Shown in pieces: positions 1 through 11,882 of a stretch of 64,000 bases of DNA. How positions within the stretch are numbered: the first letter of the stretch is position 1; the number at the start of each line of letters is the position of its first letter. This DNA comes from Silene latifolia (taxonomy: Eukaryota; Streptophyta; Magnoliopsida; Caryophyllales; Caryophyllaceae), in assembly GCF_048544455.1 (NCBI RefSeq), contig NC_133537.1, forward strand, positions 70,961,634 to 71,025,633, written 5' to 3'. The position numbers were made by a program, and so were the translations under genes. The notes beneath the pieces are model-generated. The model was not told where the DNA came from. It made no database searches and saw only the letters and a list, made by a program, of their open reading frames with translations.

Positions 1-3000
1 AAGTAACGTACGTATAATTAATAGCTAGCAAGCTAGCTGGTGTCTCATTATTATTATTATTATTATTTTATTGTTGTTGTTGTACCCCGACCCTACCCTC
101 CTTCTTTTCCCTTCCTTTTCGTGAATCACCAGCAACAACAAAACAATAGCAATTGTTTCATCAACCAAAAACGACATCAACATCCACCATTTTCGTCACT
201 TCAAACCTCAGATCCCGGCCCATTTCTCAACCAAATTCCGTAATTTTTGTACCATTCTCTTCCCCTTTCCTTCCTCCTCCTTTTAAGGTAAGAAAGTCTC
301 CTTTTTGTAGTGGTTTCGTCTTTCGCCGTCTTATAAAAGTGTCGTCTTTTAGCTTCTTTATTCCGTTTTCTTGCCCTTTTATGAAGGATTCGAAGACCCG
401 GGGTGAGGCTCGTGCCTTGTGGACCATTTATTCGAAAAATAAGGGGCGTTTAAGGTAACACGATTTTACCGATCCTAGTATTTTTATTATTATTCGGGGT
501 TATATGTTTATTTGTTATTTATAATACTAGCTTTTATATGTTCTACTCCTAAACGATTTTATGGCGAGACAGGGGGCTTAGTTTCGTTTAATGGAGTGCC
601 CAAGTTGACAGAAAGTGATATTTGGTGATAAGATTATTTAGTGTCATATATAGTCACATGAATGTTGGAGTACATATTCAAAATAGCTGTTGATTATCTT
701 GCGTTTGGTGGGTTGTTTTCCAAGCTTCATATCGGAACCCAGCTAAGAGTATTTGGGTGTAAGTTTCGGGACTGTTTTAAGACGGAAAGTGGACTGTTTT
801 GAGTCAATTTTTGCTGATAAAATGGTGCCTTTCGGGACTGTTTTTGGGGCGTAAGAGTGACTGGTATAACACGATTTTCTGGGTGGGAAATTCGACTGTT
901 TTGAACTCGGCTTTGGAGCCGTTAAAGGGACTGAACTGGTCTCTGTTTTGATGGGTCTGATAAGTATTAACAATTATTTAAGTGTCGACGTCTCACGCTC
1001 CCAACTCTTCCAGGTTTGAGAATAGTGAACAAATTACTCCATGTCGCATTTAATATTAGAAATTACTGAATTACTACTATCGCTCGGAAAGATATCGCTT
1101 TGTATTATTAAATTTGGCTTAAACAGCTATCCCTTTGTATACGATTGATCTTTCCCCAGCTGTTTACATGTTTTCTTTTCAATGGGCTGAGTTGTGTTTG
1201 AAGTTATAAACCCGTCCTATGGACTGGTTGGTCACAGCTGATTTTGGGTTATAATGGTGGCTGTTTGGGGATCAAGGCGTGATTGCTGGCCTAGGCAGTG
1301 GCTTGGGTGAGTGCAGCCTTAGCCATAGGTGGCTGTTGAGGCGGAAATAGGGCTGCCCAAACGGTCCTTGAGTCGTGGTTATGGATTTCTTTAGGCGCCT
1401 AGTTTAGTTCATTTGAAATAATTATATTTCCGACTCATATTTTATATAATGATAATTCGTTAATATCGTCCTTTCACATAATTATTTTAGGTGACTCATA
1501 TGTGGTTGAAGATGAAGAGTAATTTTGGGTTTTAGAAGCTTTCTCAAGTTTATTGCTTATCTCTTTGCTAGTTTAAGGTAACTATTCCGAGTTACTCGAC
1601 GAATAAATGTCACATTAGTAGTTAATGTTGTGCTTGTTGTTTGTTAAGTGTTTAGGGATTGATAATGTGTTACTTTCGTTTTTCACATGATAGAAATTAG
1701 AAATAGCATGAGAATAATATAGCGATAATTGTAATGTTGGATGATTATGCCGAAAAATCGAGCCTTGGTCCCTTTGTGATTCGATTCGATGTCGGTCAAT
1801 TGTGTGATTGGTCACCGCATAATTTAACCGTGCACTGTCGCAGGGCTGGGGTTGCGGGTAAAAATTTGGTTGGATGAAATTTTGAATGAATTAGATAATC
1901 GGCCTTTTTCTTGTTTTAGGCCATTTATTATATTTTTATTTCACATGTGTAGTTAATTGATTTAAGTAGCTTCTTATATTGTAGAAACGGCCCTAGATTC
2001 CCCGAAACCTTTAATATGGTTAATATTGTTAGAATTGGAAATTGGTATTGAATTCTTATTGAGGACACTGTTGGATTTGTATCTTTGAATAGACAATTAT
2101 ATAGCCTTTCACATGATAGAATGTTAGAATTCATGTTGGTAAGTGGGACTTTTTGCCCTCTTATGGTTAAGTGGGTGTCTTAATTGACTTGTGTGGTGAG
2201 TCGTGGGTGGTGTGGGCTAAAGTATTCAAGCTGGGACTAGCTGGGACTAGGTCCTAGGTGAGTATTTCGGCCTTCATCATAGATAGGTCTTTATAGTCTC
2301 TGACGAGTATATGTTCACTGCTTGATAGCCTTTGTGTTCCTGACTAGTGGATTTATATCCAAGTTGGGGCATGACCTCAGGTACTTATTTTGATAGTATG
2401 GGGTCAGCTTAAGTACTAGCCAACCCTTCGGTGGTGTCCTTAGGGTACTCACTTCACTTTGTTTTAAAAAAAGTTGTGGGTCTTGGGTGCGGTGGTGTGT
2501 ATCCGCATGTCTAGGTCTGCGCAGATTTTAGGCTAGGGTTGTGTTGTCTCTTGGCCATGTTTTCTTAATAGTAACCGCTGAGCCAAGATACCGGTTCGAT
2601 TACCTTCCCTACCTCGTGGTATAGACTCGAGTTACAAAGTGACTATTGACCGTACTAAGAACTTATGCCTGTCTTTGATATATTGCCCTTTCTTGTATGG
2701 TGATTCTATGAATCATAGAAGGTGAGATGCAAGCCGGCTATGATTGATAGAGTTTGGATTCCCGTGTGTTATTTGACTCACATGATAGTGTAGCTTGAGT
2801 CGGTCTAGTATTCACATGCTAGGACTATGTGTTGTTATATTGTTGTTCACATGATAAGCACGATTGTCTAGCATTTATATGCTAAGGCTATGTGTTATTC
2901 ATATTCATATTCTTATGTTTACATGTTATATTAATTATGACATTTCGTGGCTGGGAGAACTCGGAGTTACTCCCCACTGACTGTGGCTTTCGTATTTGTA

Positions 3001-3381
3001 TAAAATGCGAATGACAGGTAGGTGATGCATATATGGGGTACATGGACGAGCTAGCGAGCAAAGTAACCTTGGAACCTAGACTGGTTTTATTTCATTGTGA
3101 CCCTTAAACCCTTTTTATGTCACATACATTTTAGGGACATATGTCTCCCTTTCTCATATTTGGTTTGTATAACTTTCTTTTCGCGACTTTAGCGATGTTT
3201 CATTCTTGAGATTTATTTTGGACCTTGCATGTTTGACACCTTCCCTTTTGGATATCTTTATAACAGGTTCAGGTTTTAAAAATTACAGGTTTTTACCCAA
3301 TTGAACCTATTACAAACATATCCTGTCAGTTTTTCTGTAGAATTACGTGTTTACTTTTCCGCGATAAGTGAGGGTGTCACA
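1..3381 (+). mobile_element. Non-coding LTR-like repeat sequence, left end outside window
   Basis: I see no convincing coding region here; the short open frames have no family resemblance. The right end reads GGGTGTCACA at 3372-3381, which resembles the GGGTGTTACA ends of other Ty3-type LTRs in this window (6938, and 53518 in reverse). The stretch around 2945-3060 (a 'gagttactccccactgactgtgg'-like passage followed by a GGTAGGTGATG donor-like context) has the look of an LTR U5/leader. A splice-donor-like AAGGTAAG lies near 284-291. The likely reading is a long plus-strand Ty3-type LTR or several LTR fragments, truncated by the window edge. The start is unknown, and the assignment rests on the terminal motif and general character only. 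Confidence 0.35.
47..83. repeat. ATT/TTG microsatellite
   Basis: About seven ATT units run directly into four TTG units. This is a simple compound microsatellite with no coding context that I can support. Confidence 0.85.
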
Positions 3382-5070
3382 CTAAGACCGTGCTCTAAGC
3401 TTATTGACATCTACGTGCTTGATCAATCGACCACATAAGCTCGGATCCTTCTGAGTACCAGTCACGTTGCATGACCGGCCATTTTGACCAACTACACCTC
3501 AATTAATTAATCAATTTAATCTAAATCCTCTTACGAGGGAACTTTCTTCATACATTCGAGTCAACCAATCACTAAATGTACTTAGTTAATCTCGTTTCGT
3601 CAAACATGTAAGTCTGAGGGTGTAAATCCCATCTTTTATTATTGTATTTTATTTTTTGTACTAACTAATGTAAGATTTACGTGAAAAGTATACTTAAAAC
3701 CGATTTCTAAAACCCTTTTGTTAAACTATTTTTACGGATTAACAGTAGGCAGGCGTCGAGAAGAAACGCAGCATCTGCTGCGCCTCTTCCAGAGGCTGCC
3801 GCAGTTCCTGCTTTTCTTCTTCTTCCTCGCCTCTTTGTTAGTTCGTTCCTTTTCCTTTGCTCTTTTTGTTTTCTTCTTATTCATTCTTATATAATAACTT
3901 TAATATGTATTCATAATAAATATATCGCTTTAATTCCGACTTAAATCCCTTATAATCAATATTTGCGGGTTTTCGTCATTAAATCAAACCCGTATTTTGG
4001 AGATTCGATTTGTTCATATCAAGTCTCTGGAATTCGACTTTTGTATATGCTTCCATCAGTTTATCACGTTTGTCTAATTCGTTTCGTCTCTATAAGTAAC
4101 CCTAATTAATTTGTAATTAATTTCTAATTAGTCTTAATCCATTTTTAATTCATTTTAATTCATTTGTTTTTATCGCTTTTATGACGATTTCCTATGTAAA
4201 TAATGCGATAAATCACTTTTATCCGAGTCAAGTATCAATAATCAACCATTAAACACACCAACGAACATTAACAATTCGCAGTTCTGACATCACAGCCAGA
4301 ACTCACCTCAGGAACAGACGCAGTGACCACTGCGCCTCTTCCAAGAGACGCAGCATTGTTGCGCCTGTTCCAGGTTGATTTCTGTCTCTGAACTTCCGTT
4401 CTTGCTTTGACCTAATTCATTAGTTTACGTATTAATTGACTATTAATCGTAATCTCACTCTAATCTGTCCGTATTTTCTACCCTATTTATTTTCTTTTGT
4501 TTTTCTCAAATTATCCGTCTTAAATATATTTTTGACGTAAATCAATTAAACCATTGTAATTTTTAATTATTGCATTTATTTATTTATTTATTGTATGATT
4601 TATTTATTTGTTTTCACTTGTAATTAATTCTAAACCCTACTTCGACATAATTGTTTGCTAATTATATGTTCACCGACTTAGTATTAATTCACATGTTAGG
4701 ATTAATCTGTGGATGTTGCATTGCATGCATATAATCGATAGCATATCGAGTATGAATAACTTCCCTAATCATTAGTAGAGGCCGCTATCGAGGCGGGCAG
4801 GGTTAGGTGTTCAAGTAAAAGGACTTTCTAATATGTACCCTCACCTCTTACTCCAGATCTCTGTGAACATCTGTGTTCATTGGCATCCACGAGAGTCATT
4901 CTAAACATAGAATGCTAAGGGTAACGAGTTCTTAGTGTCTATGTCACTACTTTGTGTCTTAACATGACGCGAAGTATTCGAACGGTTTTCAATTTTCCAC
5001 AATAAATTGGTGGCGACTCCACAAATGAAAATGCTTGTTTCCCAAGCACCCTAGTGGGCCCCCGTGTCCA
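3382..5070 (+). mobile_element. Tat/Ogre-like LTR and leader fragment
   Basis: This is AT-rich non-coding DNA with two clusters of inverted GACGCAG/CTGCGCC-type words (3752-3796 and 4316-4374) of the kind seen in plant LTRs. Near 4990-5070 there is CACAATAAATTGGTGGCGACTCC followed by a GGGCCCCCGTGTCC-type stretch. TGGCGACTCC directly after a CA end resembles the primer-binding-site context of Tat/Ogre lineage Ty3 elements, which would put an LTR end near 4999. The left border is not determined. No pol or gag coding is visible, so this is a fossil fragment. Confidence 0.35.
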
Positions 5071-5511
5071 CACTAACGATAATCAAATATCCACAAACTT
5101 ACCTTGAAGAACAATTAGATGCCGACGGCGGCGACGACCTGACTCATTCACTCCATGCATAAGCTACTCGGCCTAGAGAAATTCATGATTGGGAGTAAGA
5201 GATGAGAGAACTCTGAGAGAGGAAGAGACTTAGGTTTAGAAAAGATAAAATGTTTCGTGTAAAAAGAAATAAGTCATAACCTCCGTGTTATATAATAACA
5301 CGCTGTCAGAATGCGTACTCGGTCGAGTATGGAACATACTCGGCCGAGTACACTGCACTCGGTCGAGTACCAACGCTATCGGCCGAGTGACCCTTACTAG
5401 GTCAAGTATTCAGTAAAGAATGAGATATAACTCCCTCTTCCATCTTTAATAAGGGTCTCATATGGTCAATCGGTCAGTCAACGGGTCCCTAATACGGCGG
5501 GTATTACACCT
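5071..5511 (-). mobile_element. Ty3-type LTR fragment with ACTCGGCCGAGT palindromes
   Basis: Read on the minus strand, the fragment starts TGTAATACCCG at 5511 and continues GGGACCCGTTGAC, the same opening as the LTR that starts at 61888 on the minus strand. Both then carry a cluster of short palindromes: ACTCGGCCGAGT-type here (5308-5410) and ACTCGATCGAGT-type at 61680-61770. The two therefore look like relatives in one LTR family. The fragment is cut off on its left by the Tat-like sequence. It is old and has no internal region. Confidence 0.5.
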
Positions 5512-6938
5512 TATCCTTTGAAAATTCTACCTTACCTTGAAAATTTGGTGTTCAAGCTTCAACCTCTTCACTTATTTACCTTTTGTAAGTTGTTATTCAC
5601 TCTTTTCCTCTTCTTATTTATTATTAATAATCCTAGATTTTTGGGGGTTTTGTCTTATGAGGATTTAATTAGGGTTTGGGGTAACTAAATGGTTTAGTTA
5701 AGGAATTAAGAGTAATTTATTGTTGTAGAGTATATTTGTGATAGAAGTTACTTCATTAATTTTAGGATGTGGCTTGTTAGAGGAGGATTAGTGTGCTTGC
5801 TTGTGCTAATTGGAGAATTGCTAAAAGGTATGTTTTTCCCACTCGGCTTCGGTAACATGAATGTGGTATTCATGTGTTATATATGACATTCTTGTTGTTG
5901 TTGGTTAAACATGATAATTAGATTGTATTATAACATGATTAGCCGATAATTATGGTTGGTGTTATCATTGTATGGATTTCATCATGACTCGATAAAAGGG
6001 GTCGTTGGTGTTGGTCTCATGTGGTTATTGTATTGCATTATACTATGTTAACGGGGGAATTGTATCATGAGGCATGTTTGGTAATCGTAATTCATGTGAA
6101 AGCTTTATGCTTGGCATTTGTGTGAATATTGTGATACATGTTTGTGGTGAATGTTGGAGGATACGATAGAGTGGTGGCGGTGGTGCTTGGTTGTTGAGGA
6201 GACGTAAGGCGGTTGGGAGACCGTCTTATGCTTGGGTAGCCTCTTGGAGCTTCCCACTCCAAGAGGGATGTGAGCATTAATGACTTGAGTTATGGAGGGA
6301 TGCGTGTGGTTTAGGCACGACGTCTGGCAGGGGTCCGGTTAGCGCCCAGGCTCGGTACCACGGGTGCGTCTTGAGTACCTGTTTTACGGACTGTGGTCCA
6401 GCTGTTTGGTGGGCGGTGCTGCGATGCCGTCACCGAGTCGTTGGTACCGTGGGTGTGTCCCTGGTACCGGTGTGGTGGTAGCGGTTTTGTGTTGGTTGCA
6501 GAGTCGTGTATGTGCATTCCTTTATCATGTGGCATCTTTACATACTGGTCTCGTGTATGAAGTATTTATATTATCGAAACTTACGTGTGTTGGTTGTGTG
6601 GAAATTGTCACCTATTTTCGGGGTGGCCTGTGTTGATACATATGATATTTCCGATCATATGGGGAGCAGTCTGAGTATAGGTTTGGCTTTGGTGTCACGC
6701 GGGAAACGTGACAAGTCATGGACACTTGGAGTCGGGTTGCATAGCTAGATGGTAGACGACATAGTTAATGGTTGATTTGTATAATGTATAGTTCACAGTT
6801 GTTATTTATTTATTCATTTGTAATTCACTAAACATGTTATTTTTATAAATGTTTCTTAATTGTAATTCCGATCTCAGTGCCTCGAGAAACCGAGACGGTA
6901 ACGCTCCCAAATACCTTGGCCGCGTAGATGGGGGTGTT
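5512..6938 (+). mobile_element. Ty3-type LTR fragment ending GGGTGTTACA
   Basis: Non-coding sequence ending in GATGGGGGTGTTACA at 6938. The terminal 70-odd bases (GTAACGCTCCCAAAT... to ...GATGGGGGTGTTACA) match, in reverse, the start of the LTR at 53518 (TGTAACACCCCCATCTACC... GGGTGTTACC), so the same LTR family ends here. The left part joins another LTR fragment at 5511. No coding is supported; the 80-90 codon open frames at 6364-6748 lie inside LTR sequence. Confidence 0.5.
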
Positions 6939-6975
6939 ACACTCTTCCCCTGCCATTTCCACTCCCTCTTTTCAT

Positions 6976-7018
6976 CCCCCCCCCCCCCCCCCCCACCACC
7001 ACCACCACCACCACCACC
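6976..7018. repeat. Poly-C and (CCA)n simple repeat
   Basis: A run of about 19 C is followed by eight CCA units. It sits at the front edge of the copia fossil, where the frame would read as a proline/histidine linker between integrase and reverse transcriptase. Confidence 0.85.
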
Positions 7019-8708
7019 TCCGCACCCAGCCACTCGCCTATCCCACAACATCGTTAAGCCAAATCCTCGTTACTTCAATCCCCCTCGAAAATATGCCCAT
7101 ACAGCCGCCCTTCATACCCCATATATCACCCCTACTATGATTAAACAGTCCCTTGTCGACCCTTGCTGGCGTGAAGCTATGCTGGCTAAACATGATGCCC
7201 TTACACGCAACAAAACTTAGACACTTGCTACCCCCGATGCTAATCGCAATGTTATTGGTTACAAATGGATTTTTGGAATTAAATACAACACGGATGGTCC
7301 GATTAAGCAGTATAAAGCTCGCCTTGTAGCTAAAGGTTTTAATCAACGTCCTGGTTTTGACTACTCTGAGACTTTAAGTCCCGTCATCAAGCCCACAACA
7401 GTTCGTTTAATGCTCAGTCTTGCTATCTAGAAAAATTGGTCATATCGGCAAATTGACATTAATAATAATGCTTTGTGATAAGGTACCTTGTCGGACGATG
7501 TCTACATGGTTCAGCCCCTGGCTTTGTGGATACCGCTCACCCGACTCATATATGTATGTTATCGAAAGCAGTATATGGTCTCAAGCAAGCCCCTCAGACG
7601 TGGTTCACTGAACTCCGCAATTTTCTTACATCTTATGGGTTTGTCAATTCTATTTCCGACTCTTCTTTATTTATTTTTACCAAGGGTATTGTCCGTCTCT
7701 ATGTTCTCACATACGTGGACGGCATCATTGTTACTAGCTCTTCTAATGTTGCTATTAACGACTTTATTGCTGACATTTCGCGACGGTTTTCTCTAAAATA
7801 TTTGGGGCCTCTGTTTTATTTCCTTGATATTGAGGCAACTAAGACGAATCGTGATTTGCAACTTAATAAATCTAAATATATATCGGACATTTTACAAAAG
7901 TATAATATGGCGGACTGTCGCCCTGTCTCTACCCCGATGTCCACTGAGTTCGCTCTAGTTCGACATCCTAATGTTCCCGTGCATGACGAGTCTCAATACC
8001 ATGCTCTAGTAGGCAATCTTCATTATCTCTCGCTTACTCGGCCTAACATATCATTCACGGTTAATAAACTTGCTCAATTTCTTACGCATCCGACCGCCTT
8101 ACATTGAATGGCTCTTAAACGTCTACTTCGATATTTCAAAGGCACGCTTCATCTTGGTATTCATTTAAATCGCTCATCTTCGCTGCTTCTTCATGTGCCT
8201 TTTGTGATGCTGACTGGGCGGGCAATAAAGATGATTATATCTCTACTGGTGGTTATGTTATATTTCTTGGCTCGAACCCCGTGTCTTGGTCTGCTAAAAA
8301 GCAGCGAGCTTTGTCCCGTTCCTCGACTGAAGCTGAGTTCAAAGCTGTATCCGACTCCACTACTGATAACCTTTGGCTTCGTGCTCTTTTATCCGAATTT
8401 GGTGTGTCTTTTTCCCATGTTCCAACCGTCTATTGTGACAACTTGGGAGTGTCACACTACTCCGCTAATCCGATATTCCACTCACGTATGAAACATCTCG
8501 CCCCTCTCATTTCATTTTGTTCGCGAACAAGTCCAAAATGGTAGTCTTCGTGTCCAACATATTAATGGATCTGATCAAATCGATGATGTCTTTACCAAGC
8601 CACTTTCTCGGTCTCATTTTACTACATTGTTGTCCAAGACTGGTCTTACTTTTCGACCGACTTTCTTGCGTGAGCGTGTAAAGGATACTTCCTCCCATGA
8701 TTCTATAT

Positions 8709-8891
8709 ACAACAACAACATCAGAGCCTTAATCCCAAAATGATTTGGGGTCGGCTGACATGAATCATCCTTTCGAACCGTCCATGGGTGAACGCACGCC
8801 TCAAAATGCGAATAAAAAAAGGGAAGATGAAGAACAAAAAGGGAGAACGAAAATGTAATGGAAAGTCAAGGTGAACTTAGGGGTTTGCACG
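8709..8891 (-). mobile_element. Au-like SINE with 18-bp target duplication
   Basis: On the minus strand the unit ends with GCCGACCCCAAATCATTTTG and a TTG-repeat tail (TGTTGTTGTTGT), the 3' hallmark of Au-type plant SINEs. It is flanked by an exact 18-bp direct repeat, CCTCCCATGATTCTATAT, at 8691-8708 and 8892-8909. A GGTTCGA word (about 8777-8783 on the minus strand) could be a pol III B box, but the 5' part is diverged. The element lies inside the copia fossil, so it inserted later. SINEs of this type have no proteins and are mobilised by LINE machinery. Confidence 0.75.
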
Positions 8892-9669
8892 CCTCCCATG
8901 ATTCTATATCTTGTAAATAATCTTAGTATCTTGTATTTAGGTAATCGTATATTGTATTTAGGAAACGTAATTCTTCTAGATTAGTTTCTTGCACATATTG
9001 GATAGGAAAGATCTTGTTTCCCATATTCTTTGCATTATACTTGCAAGCATTCAAACACAAAACTTAGGCTATATTCGAATAAGTGTACAATCAAGTATTT
9101 TATAGGATGAGGTGTAATCATAGAAAGAAAAAAAAAAAAAAAGGCAGTTGTACGCACATGTGAACCTATGTCATTTGTCAATCATGAGCACACATACTTT
9201 ATGTAGCGTAGTTGGCGTATTCAAGAGAATCACGATTTTGTCTGAAACAGCGTACACATTAATTGAATAGTCTTAATATAGTAGTATGACTAGTATCAGA
9301 TTACAACATATGTTTCTATCTATATAGTTATTTCTGATTTGTTACCAATATTTGATTGTTCAACGTGTTCAACTATGATTGTCTTCCAAAGAAGCGTCTT
9401 CTGGTTTTCCTAGTCTCCGTCGACCATATTATTTGAATTATATAAGTTGACAATTGAAGCGAAACATCAAAGTAAACAACCACCTTTCAGGTTCAACTCT
9501 TTCATCCTCAACTATTTGTTGATCTTCCGGATACAACCCAAATTATGGAGTTCACAAAGTAAGGATATTAATTAATATCATTGACTTTCCGAAATCTTCA
9601 ACCCAATATTGTTAAGCATCAGGTATATATTACATAAGACCAGCTTCGAATCCCTCATTCGATTTTAAA

Positions 9670-11020
9670 ATGTTGTATACTACACTCGACCGATTGAAAA
9701 TGAAGGTCATGTATGCTCATTTGAATTCCCTTAAACTATTTTCCTATTACCTTCTATTAGCCACCACCTTAATGACTTTAGCAATTGTTCTTGCTTTTGG
9801 TGTTCATAGATTCTCCTCATTCAATCTTACTTTAACACCACCAAAACAACTACATGCTCTCACCAAACCATCCATTATTTCGAATGGAAGATTACCGGTT
9901 CTAGCCAATAATATAAGGTCAAGTGATTATTTGATTCAATCAGATGAAATGCAAGGGATAATGAGTGATGAAGAATTGATGAGAAGGGCGGCATCAATGA
10001 TTCCAGAAACGGAGAAAACAGTACCTAAGACGGTACCCAAAATCGCATTCTTGTTCTTGATCAAGGGTTCACTTCCATTGGCACCCCTTTGGGAAGAGTT
10101 TTTTAAAGGGCATCAAGGGTTCTACTCCATCTATGTTCATTCTGATGCTTCTGCTTACAACTATTTTCGTGAGCTCGAGACGGGGGTTTTTCGTGGCCGC
10201 ACAATTCCAAGTAAGGTACGTAACTACTGCACTGCTTGTGTTTAACCCAACTTCAATCCCAAAATAAACAGGATAAATATCTTCATACTAGAAAATTTTA
10301 ATTCAGAGAAACTATGCATATAATGTTTTCTAAACTCTATTTAATTACTCGTCCTCACACATATGTATGTAGGAAGTTGAATGGGCAAAGTTCAGCATGG
10401 TTGAAGCAGAATTACGCCTAACAGCAAATGCACTCCTTGATATCTCCAACCAACGTTTCGTCCTCCTCTCCGAATCCTGCATTCCTCTCTTCAACTTCAC
10501 TGCCATCTATTCCTACCTTATGAACTCGACCAAAACCTATGTCGATGCATATGATTTAGTAGGTCATGTAGGAAGAGGTCGGTACAAAAGAGGACTTTAT
10601 CCAAATGTCACCCTCCGACAATGGCGAAAAGGGTCCCAATGGTTTGAGATGGATCGAGAATTGGCCGTCAAGGTGATCTCTGATCAAAGTTACTTCAATT
10701 TGTTCAAGGGAGTATGTGAATCTTCATGGTATCCTTGCTGTGCGGATGAGCACTACTTACCCACTTGGGTTGACATTCATTACAGAGCGAGAAACTCAAA
10801 CCGCAGCTTGACGTGGGCAGATTGGTCTGCGGGTGGGGCACACCCAGCTATGTACATGAATGTAAACATAACAGCTGAACTATTAGAGAAGCTAAGGAGT
10901 AACCAGACGTGCGTCTATAATGGCATGACCAGCAATATATGTTACCTGTTCGCAAGGAAGTTTGCGCCTAATACGTTGGACAAGTTACTGACATTGGCAC
11001 CTCAAGTTCTGAGTTTTTGA
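9670..11020 (+). CDS. GT14 glycosyltransferase (core-2/I-branching domain, DUF266)
   Basis: Two coding exons, 9670-10215 and 10373-11020, are joined in phase 0 by a 157-bp GT-AG intron (donor AAG/GTACGT, acceptor TATGTAG/GAA), giving 397 residues, a normal length for this family. The product is a type II membrane protein: residues about 24-44 form a signal anchor, followed by a stem and a lumenal catalytic domain beginning near KIAFLFLIKG. Family hallmarks include YSIYVHSD, the exon junction IPSK/EVEWAKFSMV, RFVLLSESCIPL, GRGRYKRGL, RKGSQWFEM, CCADEHYLPT and SLTWADWSAGGAHP. Members of plant GT14 act in the Golgi; some transfer sugars in arabinogalactan or other glycan assembly, but the acceptor here cannot be inferred. 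It looks intact. The start is the first ATG of the open exon; ATGs 10-13 codons later are possible. Confidence 0.93.
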
Positions 11021-11181
11021 TGATGGCAAAAGTAAGGTTTTAGATATGAGTGTACATGTATTTAATACTGCCTAGTACATAGACACACAGCTCTAGAAAA
11101 GGCTCCATTGATCCTTGTACATCGTAGTACATTAGCGACTCGAATTGATGATAACATTCTTTTATCAAAAACTACACAAAT

Positions 11182-11319
11182 TCTCATTATAGACGCTATA
11201 GACGGATAATGTCCCTCTCACAAATAAAAGTGGCTAGTACAAGTGGGTTGGAAATGGATACCCCCACTTGCCCTCCCACTTTAATTTTGTGAGAGGGCCA
11301 CTATCCGTCTATAATGAGA
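11182..11319. mobile_element. MITE with long terminal inverted repeats, 138 bp
   Basis: The left arm TCTCATTATAGACG... GTCCCTCTCACAAA (11182-11223) is mirrored by TTTGTGAGAGGG... CGTCTATAATGAGA (11285-11319), leaving a short centre of about 60 bp. The left arm contains a small internal repeat of TATAGACG. I cannot fix a clear target duplication, so the superfamily is open. It lies about 160 bp beyond the stop of the GT14 gene. Confidence 0.65.
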
Positions 11320-11882
11320 CGGACTGGAAAAACTAAGCCCTGGGAAATATTACTCCCAATTGCTGTATTCATTTTTATATGTCAAGAATACACGAGCTCA
11401 AAACTACTCTATTGGTCCTAATCCTTTATACATTTTTATTTTTTATAAGGGATACTTTAATCAAAGGTGAATAAATGATGGAGACGAAGGGAGTTATTCT
11501 AACATGATAGGGCTTTCTCTGGTAAATTCGGGTCGGATTCTGGTAATGCTAAGTAGTATCGTGTGCAAGTGACACAAAAGGTCTAATTTTCAGGAATTTT
11601 TGCATAGGAAAAAGAGTAGAGAGACAGGGAGAGGGTACTATTTCAACTGTTTCAAACAAAAAATGCTAAAGAGAAGGAAGGGAAACGAGTCAAACGACCT
11701 GGTCATTTGGAGCCCATATGATCGGAAGAAGCAAAATTTAGAGGCATCCAAATTCCAAGCTTAAATATCAAGATAAATAATCTACAATCGTACATTAGTT
11801 TGTTCAAGGATCAAAAGAACATACAACGACATACCAGCAGTTCATGTACATTACTCACACTGCTAGCATCTGTTATTGATCA

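Larger units (their letters stand above)
6939..9060 (+). mobile_element. Ty1/copia fossil: RT-RNase H part and 3' end
   Basis: A broken Ty1/copia remnant on the plus strand, starting in the linker before the reverse transcriptase. Visible family signatures in order are [12 protein letters not shown] (about 7310-7345), a YGLKQAP motif (about 7578), a Y.DG variant at the polymerase site (about 7713), the NADCRPV-like connection (about 7900), and an RNase H region including STEAEF (about 8322). The tail at 8910-9060 looks like LTR sequence. Gag, protease and integrase are absent from the window; the element abuts a Ty3-type LTR end at 6938. Several breaks make it an old fossil. A SINE interrupts its 3' part at 8709-8891. 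Confidence 0.85.

Noticed and set aside
40-458. Two small plus-strand frames at the window start as a possible first exon
   Set aside because: Low-complexity, no conserved domain and no supported downstream exon; the surrounding DNA looks like LTR.
6364-6748. Plus-strand open frames of 80-90 codons
   Set aside because: They lie within LTR-like sequence ending GGGTGTTACA, overlap each other in two frames, and show no family resemblance.
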